From: Pyrobaculum oguniense TE7
GTDB lineage: Archaea; Thermoproteota; Thermoprotei; Thermoproteales; Thermoproteaceae
Direction of reading: 5' to 3'
NCBI GenBank assembly: GCA_000247545.1
Contig: CP003316.1
Span: 2,265,233-2,329,232, forward strand
Length of the DNA: 64,000 nt
Of this stretch, positions 52,725 to 62,067 are shown piece by piece. A program made the position numbers and the translations under genes. The notes under the pieces are model-generated. The model did not search any database. It had not been told where the DNA came from and was given only the letters and a program-made list of their open reading frames with translations. The first letter of the stretch is position 1, and each line of letters begins with the position of its first letter.

Positions 52725-53898
52725 ATTTATAAAATCCTTCTTTACTTTTTCTTCCTAGTTTACCTTCTTTTAACATTTGTATAAGAAGCTCGTCTGGCTT
52801 AGCTAATATAAGCCCGTATTTGTTATAGATATATTCTAGTTCTTTTACTACCTCGTCTATTCCCCATTCGTCGGCGTATTGAAGAATGCCCTTAGGATAT
52901 CCGAGGCCTAATCTCACGCCTGTATCTATGTCCTCCTTTGTAGCAATGCCGTTTCTTAAAAGCCAAGCCGCCATGTTGACGCTGCTTGCAAGAACTCTTA
53001 CTACGTTGACTCTCTCTCCAGCTTCTTTTGGGATGTTGGGCCTGTCTGATGGAGATTTGTATTCGTAGAACCCTTTTCCGCTTTTTACTCCCAACCACCC
53101 TTTCTTATAGTACTCCTCGATGAGGGGGCATTCTTGTCTAAATAAGGGGTCTCTTTCGGCGAGGGCTTTTGCTACCATATAGCCCACGTCGATACCAGTA
53201 AAGTCGCGTAGTTCAAATAGGCCCATTGGCAAGCCTGCCTTGTACTTGACAGCCGAGTCTATTTCGACCGGTGTGTATTCTCCTCTGTAAACTAGATGGC
53301 ATGCAACGTTCTGAATAGCGCCGAGGATGCGATTTACTATGAAGCCTGGCACATCTCTATTTACTATAATCGGCGTTTTGCCAAGAGACTTAACAAATTC
53401 AAAACTCCTCCTTACTGTATCGTCATCTGTCTTGTTTCCCTTTATTATCTCTACCAGCTGCATCAGAACAGGTGGATTGAAGAAGTGGATGCCAACGACT
53501 TTGTTCGGTCTTCTAGTTGCCTCCGCAATTTCGGAAATTGGAAGAGAGGACGTATTAGTAGCAAGAATGGCATCTTCATGCATTAATGAGTCTAATCTTG
53601 CAAAGATGTCTCTTTTAAGTTGTAGATTTTCAGGCACGGCCTCAATACCTATGTCAGAATTTCGTGCAGCCTCCTCGAAATTGAGTGTCGCTCTTATCCT
53701 GCTTAATACTTCTTCTACACTACTTATCCTTCTCTTCTCATAAAGTTTTTCAAGGCTCCATTTAATCTTTTCAATAGCCTTGTTTAAAATCTCTGCGCTG
53801 ATGTCGTAAATGTAGACCTCGTAGCCTGCCAGCGCCGCCACTTCTGCTATGCCATGTCCCATCGTGCCGGCGCCTACAACAAAGACGCGCCTGATCAT
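52714..53898 (-). CDS. 3-hydroxyacyl-CoA dehydrogenase
   Basis: This 394-residue enzyme has the NAD motif GAGTMGHGIAEVAALAGYEV and the catalytic stretch GIHFFNPPVLMQLVEII. Two helical C-terminal domains follow, the second a duplicate (residues about 290-394). It oxidises 3-hydroxyacyl-CoA to 3-oxoacyl-CoA. It overlaps the upstream crotonase by 4 bp, giving the usual hydratase-dehydrogenase pair. Confidence 0.93.
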   Translation of the reverse strand: MIRRVFVVGAGTMGHGIAEVAALAGYEVYIYDISAEILNKAIEKIKWSLEKLYEKRRISSVEEVLSRIRATLNFEEAARNSDIGIEAVPENLQLKRDIFARLDSLMHEDAILATNTSSLPISEIAEATRRPNKVVGIHFFNPPVLMQLVEIIKGNKTDDDTVRRSFEFVKSLGKTPIIVNRDVPGFIVNRILGAIQNVACHLVYRGEYTPVEIDSAVKYKAGLPMGLFELRDFTGIDVGYMVAKALAERDPLFRQECPLIEEYYKKGWLGVKSGKGFYEYKSPSDRPNIPKEAGERVNVVRVLASSVNMAAWLLRNGIATKEDIDTGVRLGLGYPKGILQYADEWGIDEVVKELEYIYNKYGLILAKPDELLIQMLKEGKLGRKSKEGFYKYAT

Positions 53899-54689
53899 CG
53901 TCCTCTAAACACCGGCTTTCTCTTTTCAAGAAACGCTCTTAACCCCTCTTTTCCGTCCTCTGAAACTAACGCTCTTTGGAATAACAACTGCTCATACTCA
54001 AGGCCCTTTGACAGAGGTAGTTCATATACAGCGTTGATTGCCTTCTTTGCAAGGGCAACAGCCAATGGGCTTTTCTGCTTTATCTCCTCTACCACAGACA
54101 TTACACATTTTTCAAGCTCTTCAGGTGCGCACACAGCATTAACTAACCCTAATTTTGCCGCCTCTTCTGCTGTGAGTCTACGACCTGTGTAGATTAACTC
54201 GCGGGCTTTTTTGTCCCCAATTAATCTTGGTAATAATTGAGTACCCCCACCGCCGGGGATAATCCCCAGATTTATCTCTCCCTGGAAGAACACGGCATCT
54301 GTTGAGGCAAAGACCATGTCGCAAAATTGAATAAGTTCCATTCCGCCTCCTACTACATATCCGTGTACCATTGCTATGACCGGTTTTGACATTTCTCTAA
54401 TATACATGCCGATATCTGCAATTCCGACTCCTTTTGGAAGTTTTTCAAAATCAGATAAAGTCATTTCTGATAACATTTTCAAATGAGAAGCATCTGCGCC
54501 GGCGCTAAACGCTTTTCCTGCACCTCTCAAGATCACAACTCTGATATCTTCTCGTGATTGCGCCTCTTGGAGACATCGTAACAAATTTTGTCTTACTTCT
54601 AGGTCCATTGCATTTAACTTATCAGGGCGATTGAGTGTGATCCAGAATACGCCGTCTCTAGCTTCACATAATACCTTACTATCAGACAT
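53895..54689 (-). CDS. Enoyl-CoA hydratase
   Basis: This 264-residue crotonase has both catalytic glutamates at standard places (FQGEINLGIIPGGGGTQ, and ARELIYTG), unlike the paralogue at 45830-46621. The GAGKAFSAGADASHL block forms the oxyanion hole. The ATG at 54689 lies about 24 bp from the CTTATAAG box. It heads the first transcript of the catabolic cluster. Confidence 0.93.
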   Translation of the reverse strand: MSDSKVLCEARDGVFWITLNRPDKLNAMDLEVRQNLLRCLQEAQSREDIRVVILRGAGKAFSAGADASHLKMLSEMTLSDFEKLPKGVGIADIGMYIREMSKPVIAMVHGYVVGGGMELIQFCDMVFASTDAVFFQGEINLGIIPGGGGTQLLPRLIGDKKARELIYTGRRLTAEEAAKLGLVNAVCAPEELEKCVMSVVEEIKQKSPLAVALAKKAINAVYELPLSKGLEYEQLLFQRALVSEDGKEGLRAFLEKRKPVFRGR

Positions 54690-54728
54690 TAAGTACCTTC
54701 ACTTAAAGCTCTTATAAGTATTAGCTTG

Positions 54729-54745
54729 GCTATTTGTTAAATAGC
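54729..54745. promoter_or_regulatory. Inverted repeat upstream of the beta-oxidation promoter
   Basis: GCTATTT-GTT-AAATAGC is an inverted repeat of 7 bp arms, about 12 bp upstream of the CTTATAAG box (54708-54717) of the hydratase operon. It is similar in placement, and in the core AACAAATA/TATTTGTT, to the palindrome near livK. A shared regulator is possible. Confidence 0.45.
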
Positions 54746-54766
54746 TTTACCTCATTAAATCGATAT

Positions 54767-55825
54767 TTATACTGATGGGGGCACAATCCACCTTTCCACA
54801 TACCTGTCCATGTTCTGGAGAACCACGATGCGGCTGGGCTCGTCGTCGTCCATGTAGATAAAGCGGGCGCCTATGTTCTCAAGCTCTTTCAACAGCTTGC
54901 GGGACCACTCCTTTACCTCTTCGTGGCTTAGCATGTCTTCCTTCTTTAGGCGGAAGGTGGAGTGGCCGAGGTGCATGTAGCTCTTCACCTCGACGAAGTG
55001 GGGGTTCCCCCTCTTGACAATTTGGGCGAACTCCGGTATGTACCTTTCATCGTAGTTTAGGCTTCTGATCAGGGTGATGCGGAGGACCGTCCTCGTCGGG
55101 ATTTTTGCCAATAGGTCAAGCGACTCCAGCCACTTCTTCCAAGCGTCCTCGACGTTGTACACGGGGACGTTTATCCTATAGTACAGCTCCTTGTTAGGCG
55201 CATTGGTGGAGAGGTAGAGCTGGGTGGGGAGGGCGTCCTCCTCCCACAGACGCCTCAGCATGTCGGGGTGTTGGCCGTTGGTGACTAGGAAGACGGACTT
55301 CGTGCTGGGGAGCGACTTAACTAGCTTTATCAGCTGGGGGAGCTTGGGGTACATGGTGGGCTCCCCCGACAGGGAGATGGCCCAATGGGTCGGCTCCAGG
55401 GCCTCCTTCACCCGCCGCCTCCCTTTGGGGTGACCCCAGTAGCCGGATAGGAGCCTCCTCCTCTCCTCCAGGACGCTTTTAACGATCTCCTCGGGCTCCA
55501 TGTAAAACCGCTCGTCGAGGAGGAAGGCGTCGAACTCCTCGGTGGGGCGCCAGCAGTAGACGCAACGGTTGCTACACACCAGCCCCACCGGGCTCATCTC
55601 GACGCACCGGTGCGACCCGCCCGCGGGGGCGTTGTAGAACTTCACCTTGTAGCACGACTTCCCCCCCTCCAGGGCGTCTTTTGTCCACTTGCACAGCTCT
55701 ACTGCGGCGTGCCCCGCAACGCCGTAGTGCCGCTCTATTAGGGCGCGGCCAGCGGAGGCTCTGACCTTAATCCGGGTCCCCTCCAGAACGTGGTATCTGC
55801 CAAGAGCCTCGTATTCGCAAGACAC
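54767..55825 (-). CDS. taw1: tRNA 4-demethylwyosine synthase Taw1 (TYW1 family)
   Basis: This 352-residue radical SAM enzyme of wyosine synthesis combines N1-methylguanosine-37 of tRNA-Phe with pyruvate. The radical SAM motif is C84-x3-C88-x2-C91 (CSNRCVYC). Three further cysteines upstream (C45, C58, C74) match the second Fe-S cluster of archaeal TYW1. SLSGEPTMYP binds SAM. The GTG start at 55825 lies about 22 bp from a TTAAATATTAA box. Confidence 0.93.
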   Translation of the reverse strand: MSCEYEALGRYHVLEGTRIKVRASAGRALIERHYGVAGHAAVELCKWTKDALEGGKSCYKVKFYNAPAGGSHRCVEMSPVGLVCSNRCVYCWRPTEEFDAFLLDERFYMEPEEIVKSVLEERRRLLSGYWGHPKGRRRVKEALEPTHWAISLSGEPTMYPKLPQLIKLVKSLPSTKSVFLVTNGQHPDMLRRLWEEDALPTQLYLSTNAPNKELYYRINVPVYNVEDAWKKWLESLDLLAKIPTRTVLRITLIRSLNYDERYIPEFAQIVKRGNPHFVEVKSYMHLGHSTFRLKKEDMLSHEEVKEWSRKLLKELENIGARFIYMDDDEPSRIVVLQNMDRYVERWIVPPSV

Positions 55826-55879
55826 GTAGAACCCGCGACATTAATATTTAAGCTTGAGGTGGCGTGCCCGCGCGTAGGG

Positions 55880-56353
55880 CTACAGAAACCCACATTGGAT
55901 AAGCACCTTGAGAATGCGGAAGGTGAGCCCCCAAATCACCCAGCTCCCCGCGAAGAAGGCCTCGCGTCCCACCCACTCGCCCTCTGTCAGCTCCTCTTTT
56001 GAGATCCACCGCACCTCTCTCACCTCCGCCGGGTTTGGCACCACCTCCCCCGACCACTTGTTAAATAGAAATGGGACGACCTTGAGCCAAGGGGCGTTCC
56101 GCGGACTCAGCGGCGGAAGGACGCCTATCAGCTCCTCCGGCTTCACCCCAACCTCCTCCTCCACCTCCCTAACCGCCGTGCCCAGGAGGTCTTCCCCCGG
56201 CTTCCACCTGCCGCCTGGAAAGGCCACTTGGCCGGACCAGGGGTCCCCCTCCCGCTCAACCCGGCGAATCATTAACACTCGGCCGCCGCTTACGAGGACG
56301 CCGACAGCGGCCCAGTCAGGACCGCCACGCGGCCAGGTCTTTTCCAGACACAC
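55880..56353 (-). CDS. Nudix hydrolase (CoA pyrophosphatase / NudL-like)
   Basis: This 157-residue protein has a complete Nudix box (GGRWKPGEDLLGTAVREVEEEVG). The preceding WSGQVAFPGG and the following LPPLSPRNAPWLKVVPF resemble coenzyme-A pyrophosphatases. The C-terminus carries a hydrophobic tail. The start is GTG at 56353, about 23 bp from the TTTAAAAA box shared with the plus-strand sRNA. The substrate assignment is tentative. Confidence 0.82.
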   Translation of the reverse strand: MCLEKTWPRGGPDWAAVGVLVSGGRVLMIRRVEREGDPWSGQVAFPGGRWKPGEDLLGTAVREVEEEVGVKPEELIGVLPPLSPRNAPWLKVVPFLFNKWSGEVVPNPAEVREVRWISKEELTEGEWVGREAFFAGSWVIWGLTFRILKVLIQCGFL

Positions 56354-56370
56354 ATCATAAAGAGGCTGTG

Positions 56371-56380
56371 TTTTTAAATG
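56371..56380. promoter_or_regulatory. Bidirectional box A between Nudix gene and C/D sRNA
   Basis: TTTTTAAATG lies about 23-26 bp from the minus-strand GTG at 56353 and about 26-30 bp before the C box of the sRNA candidate on the plus strand. Confidence 0.55.
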
Positions 56381-56402
56381 GATACATTACTGGGAGTTGG
56401 CA

Positions 56403-56456
56403 ATGAGGATGACTTGCCCCCTATTGACTTGTGAGATCTATTCCGCGGACTGAGCC
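56403..56456 (+). ncRNA. Candidate C/D box guide sRNA
   Basis: The boxes are C AGGATGA (56406-56412, one mismatch to RUGAUGA), D' TTGA, C' TGTGAGA and D CTGA (56450-56453). They enclose guides of 11 (CTTGCCCCCTA) and 13 nt. The C-to-D span is 48 nt, the same as two other candidates here. The bidirectional box A at 56371-56380 gives an independent promoter. No other feature explains this gap. Confidence 0.6.
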
Positions 56457-56496
56457 ACTGGTTTAGGCACAGCCCGGGGGTTGGAAGTTTGCGTTT

Positions 56497-56777
56497 TTAC
56501 CGCGTTTGGGCTAGGTGCATCTTTAAGGCCCTGATAGCCTCGGTGATCTTTATGCCGGCGGCGCACTCAGGTTCGCAGGAGCCGCATAGGAGACATCTCA
56601 TGACGCCTCCGTATGCCTCTTCCGACATCTCCCCGCTGAAGTTCTTTATTATGTTTATGCGCCCTCTGGGGCCGAAGTGCATTATCCTAATGGCGCAGAA
56701 GGTGGGCACGTAAATTCGCGGAAGCCGCAGAACTGGCACTTAGACGCCTCGGAGACCGCCTCCTTTAAATCAATCAT
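56497..56777 (-). pseudogene. Decayed GlcF-like iron-sulfur oxidoreductase subunit
   Basis: A frame from ATG 56777 reads MIDLKEAVSEASKCQFCGFREFTCP, the first ferredoxin motif of glycolate/lactate oxidase Fe-S subunits, but the third cysteine is Arg (CGFR, TGC to CGC type change). A 1-bp loss near 56728 then shifts the text to the frame TFCAIRIMHFGPRGRINII, which carries the second motif CLLCGSCEPEC and ends LAQTR. The downstream CCG domains of a full-length protein are absent. A mutated ligand, a frameshift and truncation together mark this as a relic. Confidence 0.8.
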
Positions 56778-57625
<848 letters not shown>

Positions 57626-58314
57626 AGGAGGCGCTCTTGCACAACAAGGAGCTGGGCGCGTTGTGGCCCAGTAGGTGTAGACGAATAGGACTCCTCCTCG
57701 GCCTTTACGGTCGCCTGCCTAGGCTTCTTCGGCGACGGCAGTTGAGGAGGACGGCTGGGCCTTGGCGGCACGCGCGAACCTCTAAGCGTTTTTGACGTGT
57801 GCAACCCCGCCCTCTTTTTTATATACGCCTCCAATGAGAAGTCGGTTGCGTAACGAGGCCCCCTTGGCGTTGGCCGCTACTCATGTAAATCGGGAGGCCG
57901 GAACTCGTAGCCTGGGCTACGTAGGATGGTTCAGGAGGCGAACAGATACTCAAGCCGGTCACAAATATTGCGGAGACCCCTCTCCTCTCCGTGCAATCTC
58001 CTAGATGGAGCGACTGTGGAACATGGAGCAGTGTTGCGCGCGTGCTTCGGCGAGATCTGCAAGCGGGCCGTCGGCCGGGCCGCAACGTCGGCCACCTCCA
58101 CAGCCGCGGGCTCCAATATCCCCTAAGGTGCCGAAACGGTCTTGCAGAGCGCGTCGGCCTTAATGAAGGAGCCGCCAGCTAGCACTACAGCGGCTAACGC
58201 CTCGGATGCGCTCGCTCTGAGCGCCCCGACAGCTATCGACGTCGATTTAGCCACCTCCCGCGCTACTACCGCCATGGCCGCCACCCTCTCGCGATCCTCG
58301 ATCCGCTTGTGGGG
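57626..58314. other. Long gene-poor interval
   Basis: No confident gene is seen in 690 bp of GC-rich DNA. On the minus strand, directly after the ABC permease stop and in the same frame, an alanine-rich open frame runs to 58123 (a GTG at 58284 would give 53 residues). It could be a decayed C-terminal extension or chance. A plus-strand TTTTTTATATAC box at about 57816-57827 has no clear gene behind it. Confidence 0.35.
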
Positions 58315-59598
58315 CTACGGCTTGGCGTATAGCTTAGCCCAGGCGAGTCCGACAGCGTAGGCTACGGCCGTAGCGGCGGCTGGGTAGGCCAACATGGCTA
58401 GCGGAGGGGAGCCGCCTTGAAGAGCCGCCAAGGCGAACGACATGGTGTAACTGGTCGGCATAGCCAAGGCGAAGTTGAGGAGGTCTCTGGGCAAGATCTC
58501 CAGCGGCATGAAGTAGCCGGTGGTGAAGGCGAAGAGGAGAAACAGCGCCGTGGCGGCGTTTACTACGCTGGCTGGTCTCACCTTTCTGAATACCACGGCG
58601 TTTGTCATTAAAAGCCCAATCCCGGCGAAGAAGAGGAAGTTCAATAGGTAGGAGGCCCAGAGTTGCCACGTGGCGGCCAGCCTAAGGCCGTCTACGCGGA
58701 AGAAGGTGGCAACAACAATTACGGCCGTAGCGCCTATAAGCGAGAACAAGAAGTTGGAGACGGTGGCGGCGGCCGCTACCTTGTATTTTCGTATTCTCGA
58801 CAGTGCGGCCCTCTTATTCAGCCCCAACGTGATCAACGACGTAAGGGTAGCAGCAGTGCCCACCACTCCAGCCTGCATAGCTACCACAAGCACGAGAGCT
58901 GTGGCTACCCGAAGAGCCCCTAAAGAGAGCGATCCGCCGTCGCTACCTACGATTTTCAAATCGACAGCTTGAGACGGCCAAGCCCCGCCGCCCCATACGG
59001 CGCCCGACTCGTTGACGTGCATCGTGATGTTTAGGTTTTGTAACACGACTTCAATCCCCGTCTTGTTATTGAAGCGCACAGCGACGCTAAGGGGAAGCTC
59101 CAGAGATGTAGAATTCGTAAAATTCACCATGGCGATCCCCGTAATCTGCACAGATTCCGGGCGCGTGGCGTTTGGAACCTCGGCATAGGGGGCTGAGAAC
59201 CCGCCGCGGAGATACCTGTCGTAGGCTACGCCCCGGAGGTAGCCGTGCACAATGTTCCCCCATATGGTCGAGGTGGAGTACACGGTGACTGATCTGTTCA
59301 CCACCACAAGTGTAACTGGCCTCCTCTCCTCAGCCGTTTTCTTGACCACAAAGGTCTCTGGATCTGATATGCTCTCCACAAGCTTGACGTCGAAGGCGGA
59401 GTTCAGCGCCTCTGCAAGCGATCTGCCCATCTGGCCACCGACGTCGTATATGTAGACGGGGATTTTGACCTCGCCGCCGCCCCCTCCCCATATGAGGCCA
59501 AAGACGACCATTAGAAACACAGGAAACGCCACGCCCCAGAATAGGCTCACCCTGTCCCTAAGCGCATCTTTTAAGAAGAGGATCGCGACCCTAATCAT
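58315..59598 (-). CDS. ABC-2 type transporter permease
   Basis: This protein of about 427 residues has an N-terminal transmembrane helix (FWGVAFPVFLMVVFGLIW), a large extracellular domain (about residues 45-215) and five or six C-terminal helices. This is the usual plan of ABC-2 exporters related to antibiotic or drug efflux. The ATG at 59598 overlaps the ATPase stop by 8 bp (ATGATTAG). The few preceding in-frame residues belong to the overlap. The substrate is unknown. Confidence 0.85.
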   Translation of the reverse strand: MIRVAILFLKDALRDRVSLFWGVAFPVFLMVVFGLIWGGGGGEVKIPVYIYDVGGQMGRSLAEALNSAFDVKLVESISDPETFVVKKTAEERRPVTLVVVNRSVTVYSTSTIWGNIVHGYLRGVAYDRYLRGGFSAPYAEVPNATRPESVQITGIAMVNFTNSTSLELPLSVAVRFNNKTGIEVVLQNLNITMHVNESGAVWGGGAWPSQAVDLKIVGSDGGSLSLGALRVATALVLVVAMQAGVVGTAATLTSLITLGLNKRAALSRIRKYKVAAAATVSNFLFSLIGATAVIVVATFFRVDGLRLAATWQLWASYLLNFLFFAGIGLLMTNAVVFRKVRPASVVNAATALFLLFAFTTGYFMPLEILPRDLLNFALAMPTSYTMSFALAALQGGSPPLAMLAYPAAATAVAYAVGLAWAKLYAKP

Positions 59599-60436
59599 GG
59601 GCCAATTTGCGGAATGCCTCAAACAAGTCGGGGGGCTTCACCTCTACAGACACGACGTTGTGTAAGTCGCGCAACGCGGCGGGGAGCTCCCCCACGTCGC
59701 TGAGCTCCACCACCCTCTCCTCCCCGTGCCTAAGCCTGTAGTGCACCCTCCATCTGCCGCCGTATCTCTGCGCCACCTCCTCAGGCCGCCCCGAGGCCGC
59801 CACCTTACCCCTTATGATCACCGAGATCTCCCATGCCTTGGCAGCCAGGGCGAGATCGTGGGTTGAGAACAGCACCGCAAGCCCTCCCTTGGCAAGCTTT
59901 CCTAACAGCTCAATCAGCTCGACCCTTGCCGCCGGGTCGAGGCCAGCCTCCGGCTCGTCGAGGATGACAAGCTCAGGATTGCCAAGCAAGGTCGCGGCTA
60001 TGTCAACCTTCCTCCTCTGCCCGGTGGACAAGTCGCCGTACAGCCTCTTGGCCAGATCTCCGGCGCCTACCAGCTCCAGAGCATGGAAGATGTCCCGTCT
60101 CGTGATCCTGATACCGGACAGCTCCGCGACGAGTTGCAAGTTCTCCACAGCCGTCAACATATCTAGCAGAGACATGCGCTCTAGAACTACGCCGATCTTC
60201 CTCGCCAAGCCCGGCGGGAGCTCGCCCCTAACCTCCTCCCCCAAAACCCACACCCTCCCCTCGTCCAACTTCCTAAGCCCCAGGAGCCCCTCAATCAGCG
60301 TGGTCTTCCCGGCGCCGTTTGGCCCCACGAGCGCCGTGAGGCCCCGCCGAGCTCTGAAATCGACACCGTCGAGGGCCACCACGCCTCCGTACCTCTTCCT
60401 AACCCCCACCGCCTCGATGACAAGGTCTTGAGACAC
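59591..60436 (-). CDS. ABC transporter ATP-binding protein (ABC-2 exporter)
   Basis: This 281-residue ATPase has Walker A GPNGAGKTT, signature LSTGQRRKV, Walker B LVILDEPEAGLDP and an H-loop in FSTHDL. The C-terminal 60 residues form a small regulatory domain. The GTG start at 60436 lies about 23 bp from the ATATAA box (about 60456-60462). It pairs with the permease to the left. Confidence 0.92.
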   Translation of the reverse strand: MSQDLVIEAVGVRKRYGGVVALDGVDFRARRGLTALVGPNGAGKTTLIEGLLGLRKLDEGRVWVLGEEVRGELPPGLARKIGVVLERMSLLDMLTAVENLQLVAELSGIRITRRDIFHALELVGAGDLAKRLYGDLSTGQRRKVDIAATLLGNPELVILDEPEAGLDPAARVELIELLGKLAKGGLAVLFSTHDLALAAKAWEISVIIRGKVAASGRPEEVAQRYGGRWRVHYRLRHGEERVVELSDVGELPAALRDLHNVVSVEVKPPDLFEAFRKLAHD

Positions 60437-61526
60437 GTAGCATTGTAGACGCGGTCTTATATGTCTATAGCAAGTTCACAACTGTGAACCTGCTTTACGC
60501 ACGTGCTGGCCAACCTCCGACGTCTCACAACGCGGCGAGTGGCCCGCGAGACATACCGAAGCAAATCAACAGCGGCAAGGCTACAGTGCCTATGTAGCCC
60601 TTGCAACAAGCCAGTTCACAACCACCGACAGCAACGACACTATAGTTTTTAGTGGATGGCATCGTGTGTTGGCTAGGCGAAAAAACATGGCCCGAAGGCT
60701 AGTGAAATGACGTTGCGATGCGCACACAGGCGGGTCGGAGGGCATGGCCAGATTCCTAAAGACCTGATATGCGCTCAGAAGGACGAATGGACCTCCCTAA
60801 AGGCCAGAGAGAGGAAGGGGGCGGCGAGATCCTTAAGGATGTAATAAATCGGCTTTTTTATACCAGAGGCGTCGGCTAAGGCGTTGCCTGCATTTACGAA
60901 CACGAGACGCGCCGCCTCTAAGAGAGGAGCCTTGTAGAACAGCTGGCCTCAGCCGCTCTGCGTCGCTGGCCTTGGGATGGCGCTTGCTGAGCTCTACTTC
61001 ATCCTCATATTCCTACGGAGCCTCACACGTGCCAGCTCCCCCGTAGCCGAACTTGTACCGTGTGCTTATAAAAGCTACAATGCTTGCTCTAATCACGCTA
61101 ATAAAGCAGTTCCAGAAAACGTTCTTCTGCCCACAAGCTGGCACGGCTTGAGTTCTTGACGAGGTGAGCGGGGTACGCGCCTTCTCATACAGCTTCTAGG
61201 TAACCGCTGGCCTCTACGGCGTTGACACATGGCATAGATCACACCCAGCGCACAGGTTGATAAATCGCCTAAAAACCCCGGGCCATCTGCGCGGAGAAGG
61301 GGATACACGGGGCGGGTCTTCAGGCGCCGATATCGGGGCGGGGTAAGTCCCGACTGCTTGAATATGTCTAGCCCTCGGCTTCCCAGGCTGGTTGAAACTC
61401 GTGCGTTCCCTATCCCAGAAACAAACGTTTAGTAAGAAGCAACCAGCTTACCCAACACGAAATCTAAGTCGTCTATTGACCCAATATGAGGGCCATAGTG
61501 ATAAAAAGCCCCGCGTAGGTTGGCTT
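60437..61526. other. About 1.1 kb without recognisable genes
   Basis: Frames are short and lack family motifs. A few box-A-like sites occur (CTTTTTTATAC at about 60854-60864, CTTATAAAAG at about 61060-61069), without a convincing gene or sRNA behind them. The stretch may be decayed accessory DNA. The right end contains the box A (about 61497-61505) of the Nudix gene. Confidence 0.4.
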
Positions 61527-61958
61527 GTGTACGATGAGGTTTCGGCTGGGGCTGTGGTCTTCTACATAGGCAACGACGTGGAGTACCTGTTGCTCCACTA
61601 CCCCTCGGGCCACTGGGATTTCCCAAAGGGGAATATAGAGTTCGGCGAGACGCCGGAGGAGGCCGCCTTGAGGGAGATAAGGGAAGAGGCGGGGCTAGAC
61701 GTGGTGCTGGTGCCGGGGTTTAGGGAGGAGATTGAGTACTTCTACGTCAAGGCTGGGAGGAGGGTTAGGAAGAAGGTCATCTTGTTCCTCGCCAAGGCCT
61801 TCTCGAAGGAGGTGAAGCTCAGCTGGGAGCACGTCGGGTATGTCTGGTTGCCTTATTCCCAGGCCCTCGCTAAGGTCACATACCCAAACTCGAGGCAAGT
61901 CTTGGCAAAGGCGCACAAGTACTTGCTCCAGAGCTTAAAGAAGGGCGACCAAGGCTGA
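61527..61958 (+). CDS. Nudix hydrolase (Ap4A hydrolase-like)
   Basis: This 143-residue protein starts at GTG 61527. The frame is open to 61392, but the GATAAAAAG box at about 61497-61505 lies about 25 bp before 61527, and the extra N-terminus is unlike the family. It begins with SAGAVVFYIG, then has HWDFPKGNIEFGETPEEAALREIREEAG, a complete Nudix box. FPKGxxExGE resembles diadenosine tetraphosphate hydrolases. Confidence 0.88.
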   Translation: MYDEVSAGAVVFYIGNDVEYLLLHYPSGHWDFPKGNIEFGETPEEAALREIREEAGLDVVLVPGFREEIEYFYVKAGRRVRKKVILFLAKAFSKEVKLSWEHVGYVWLPYSQALAKVTYPNSRQVLAKAHKYLLQSLKKGDQG

Positions 61959-62067
61959 CGACGCGGCGGACAGAGCTAGACGCTTCATGGACGCCGGCGC
62001 AACTCACTTCGGAAATAGAAAGTCATTTGTTGGGTAAGCCTTTTAAAATACTCTAGTTCCGCCCTTT

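Noticed and set aside
61392-61526. N-terminal 45-residue extension of the Nudix protein
   Set aside because: The box A at 61497-61505 fixes a leaderless start at 61527, and the extension is unlike any Nudix N-terminus.
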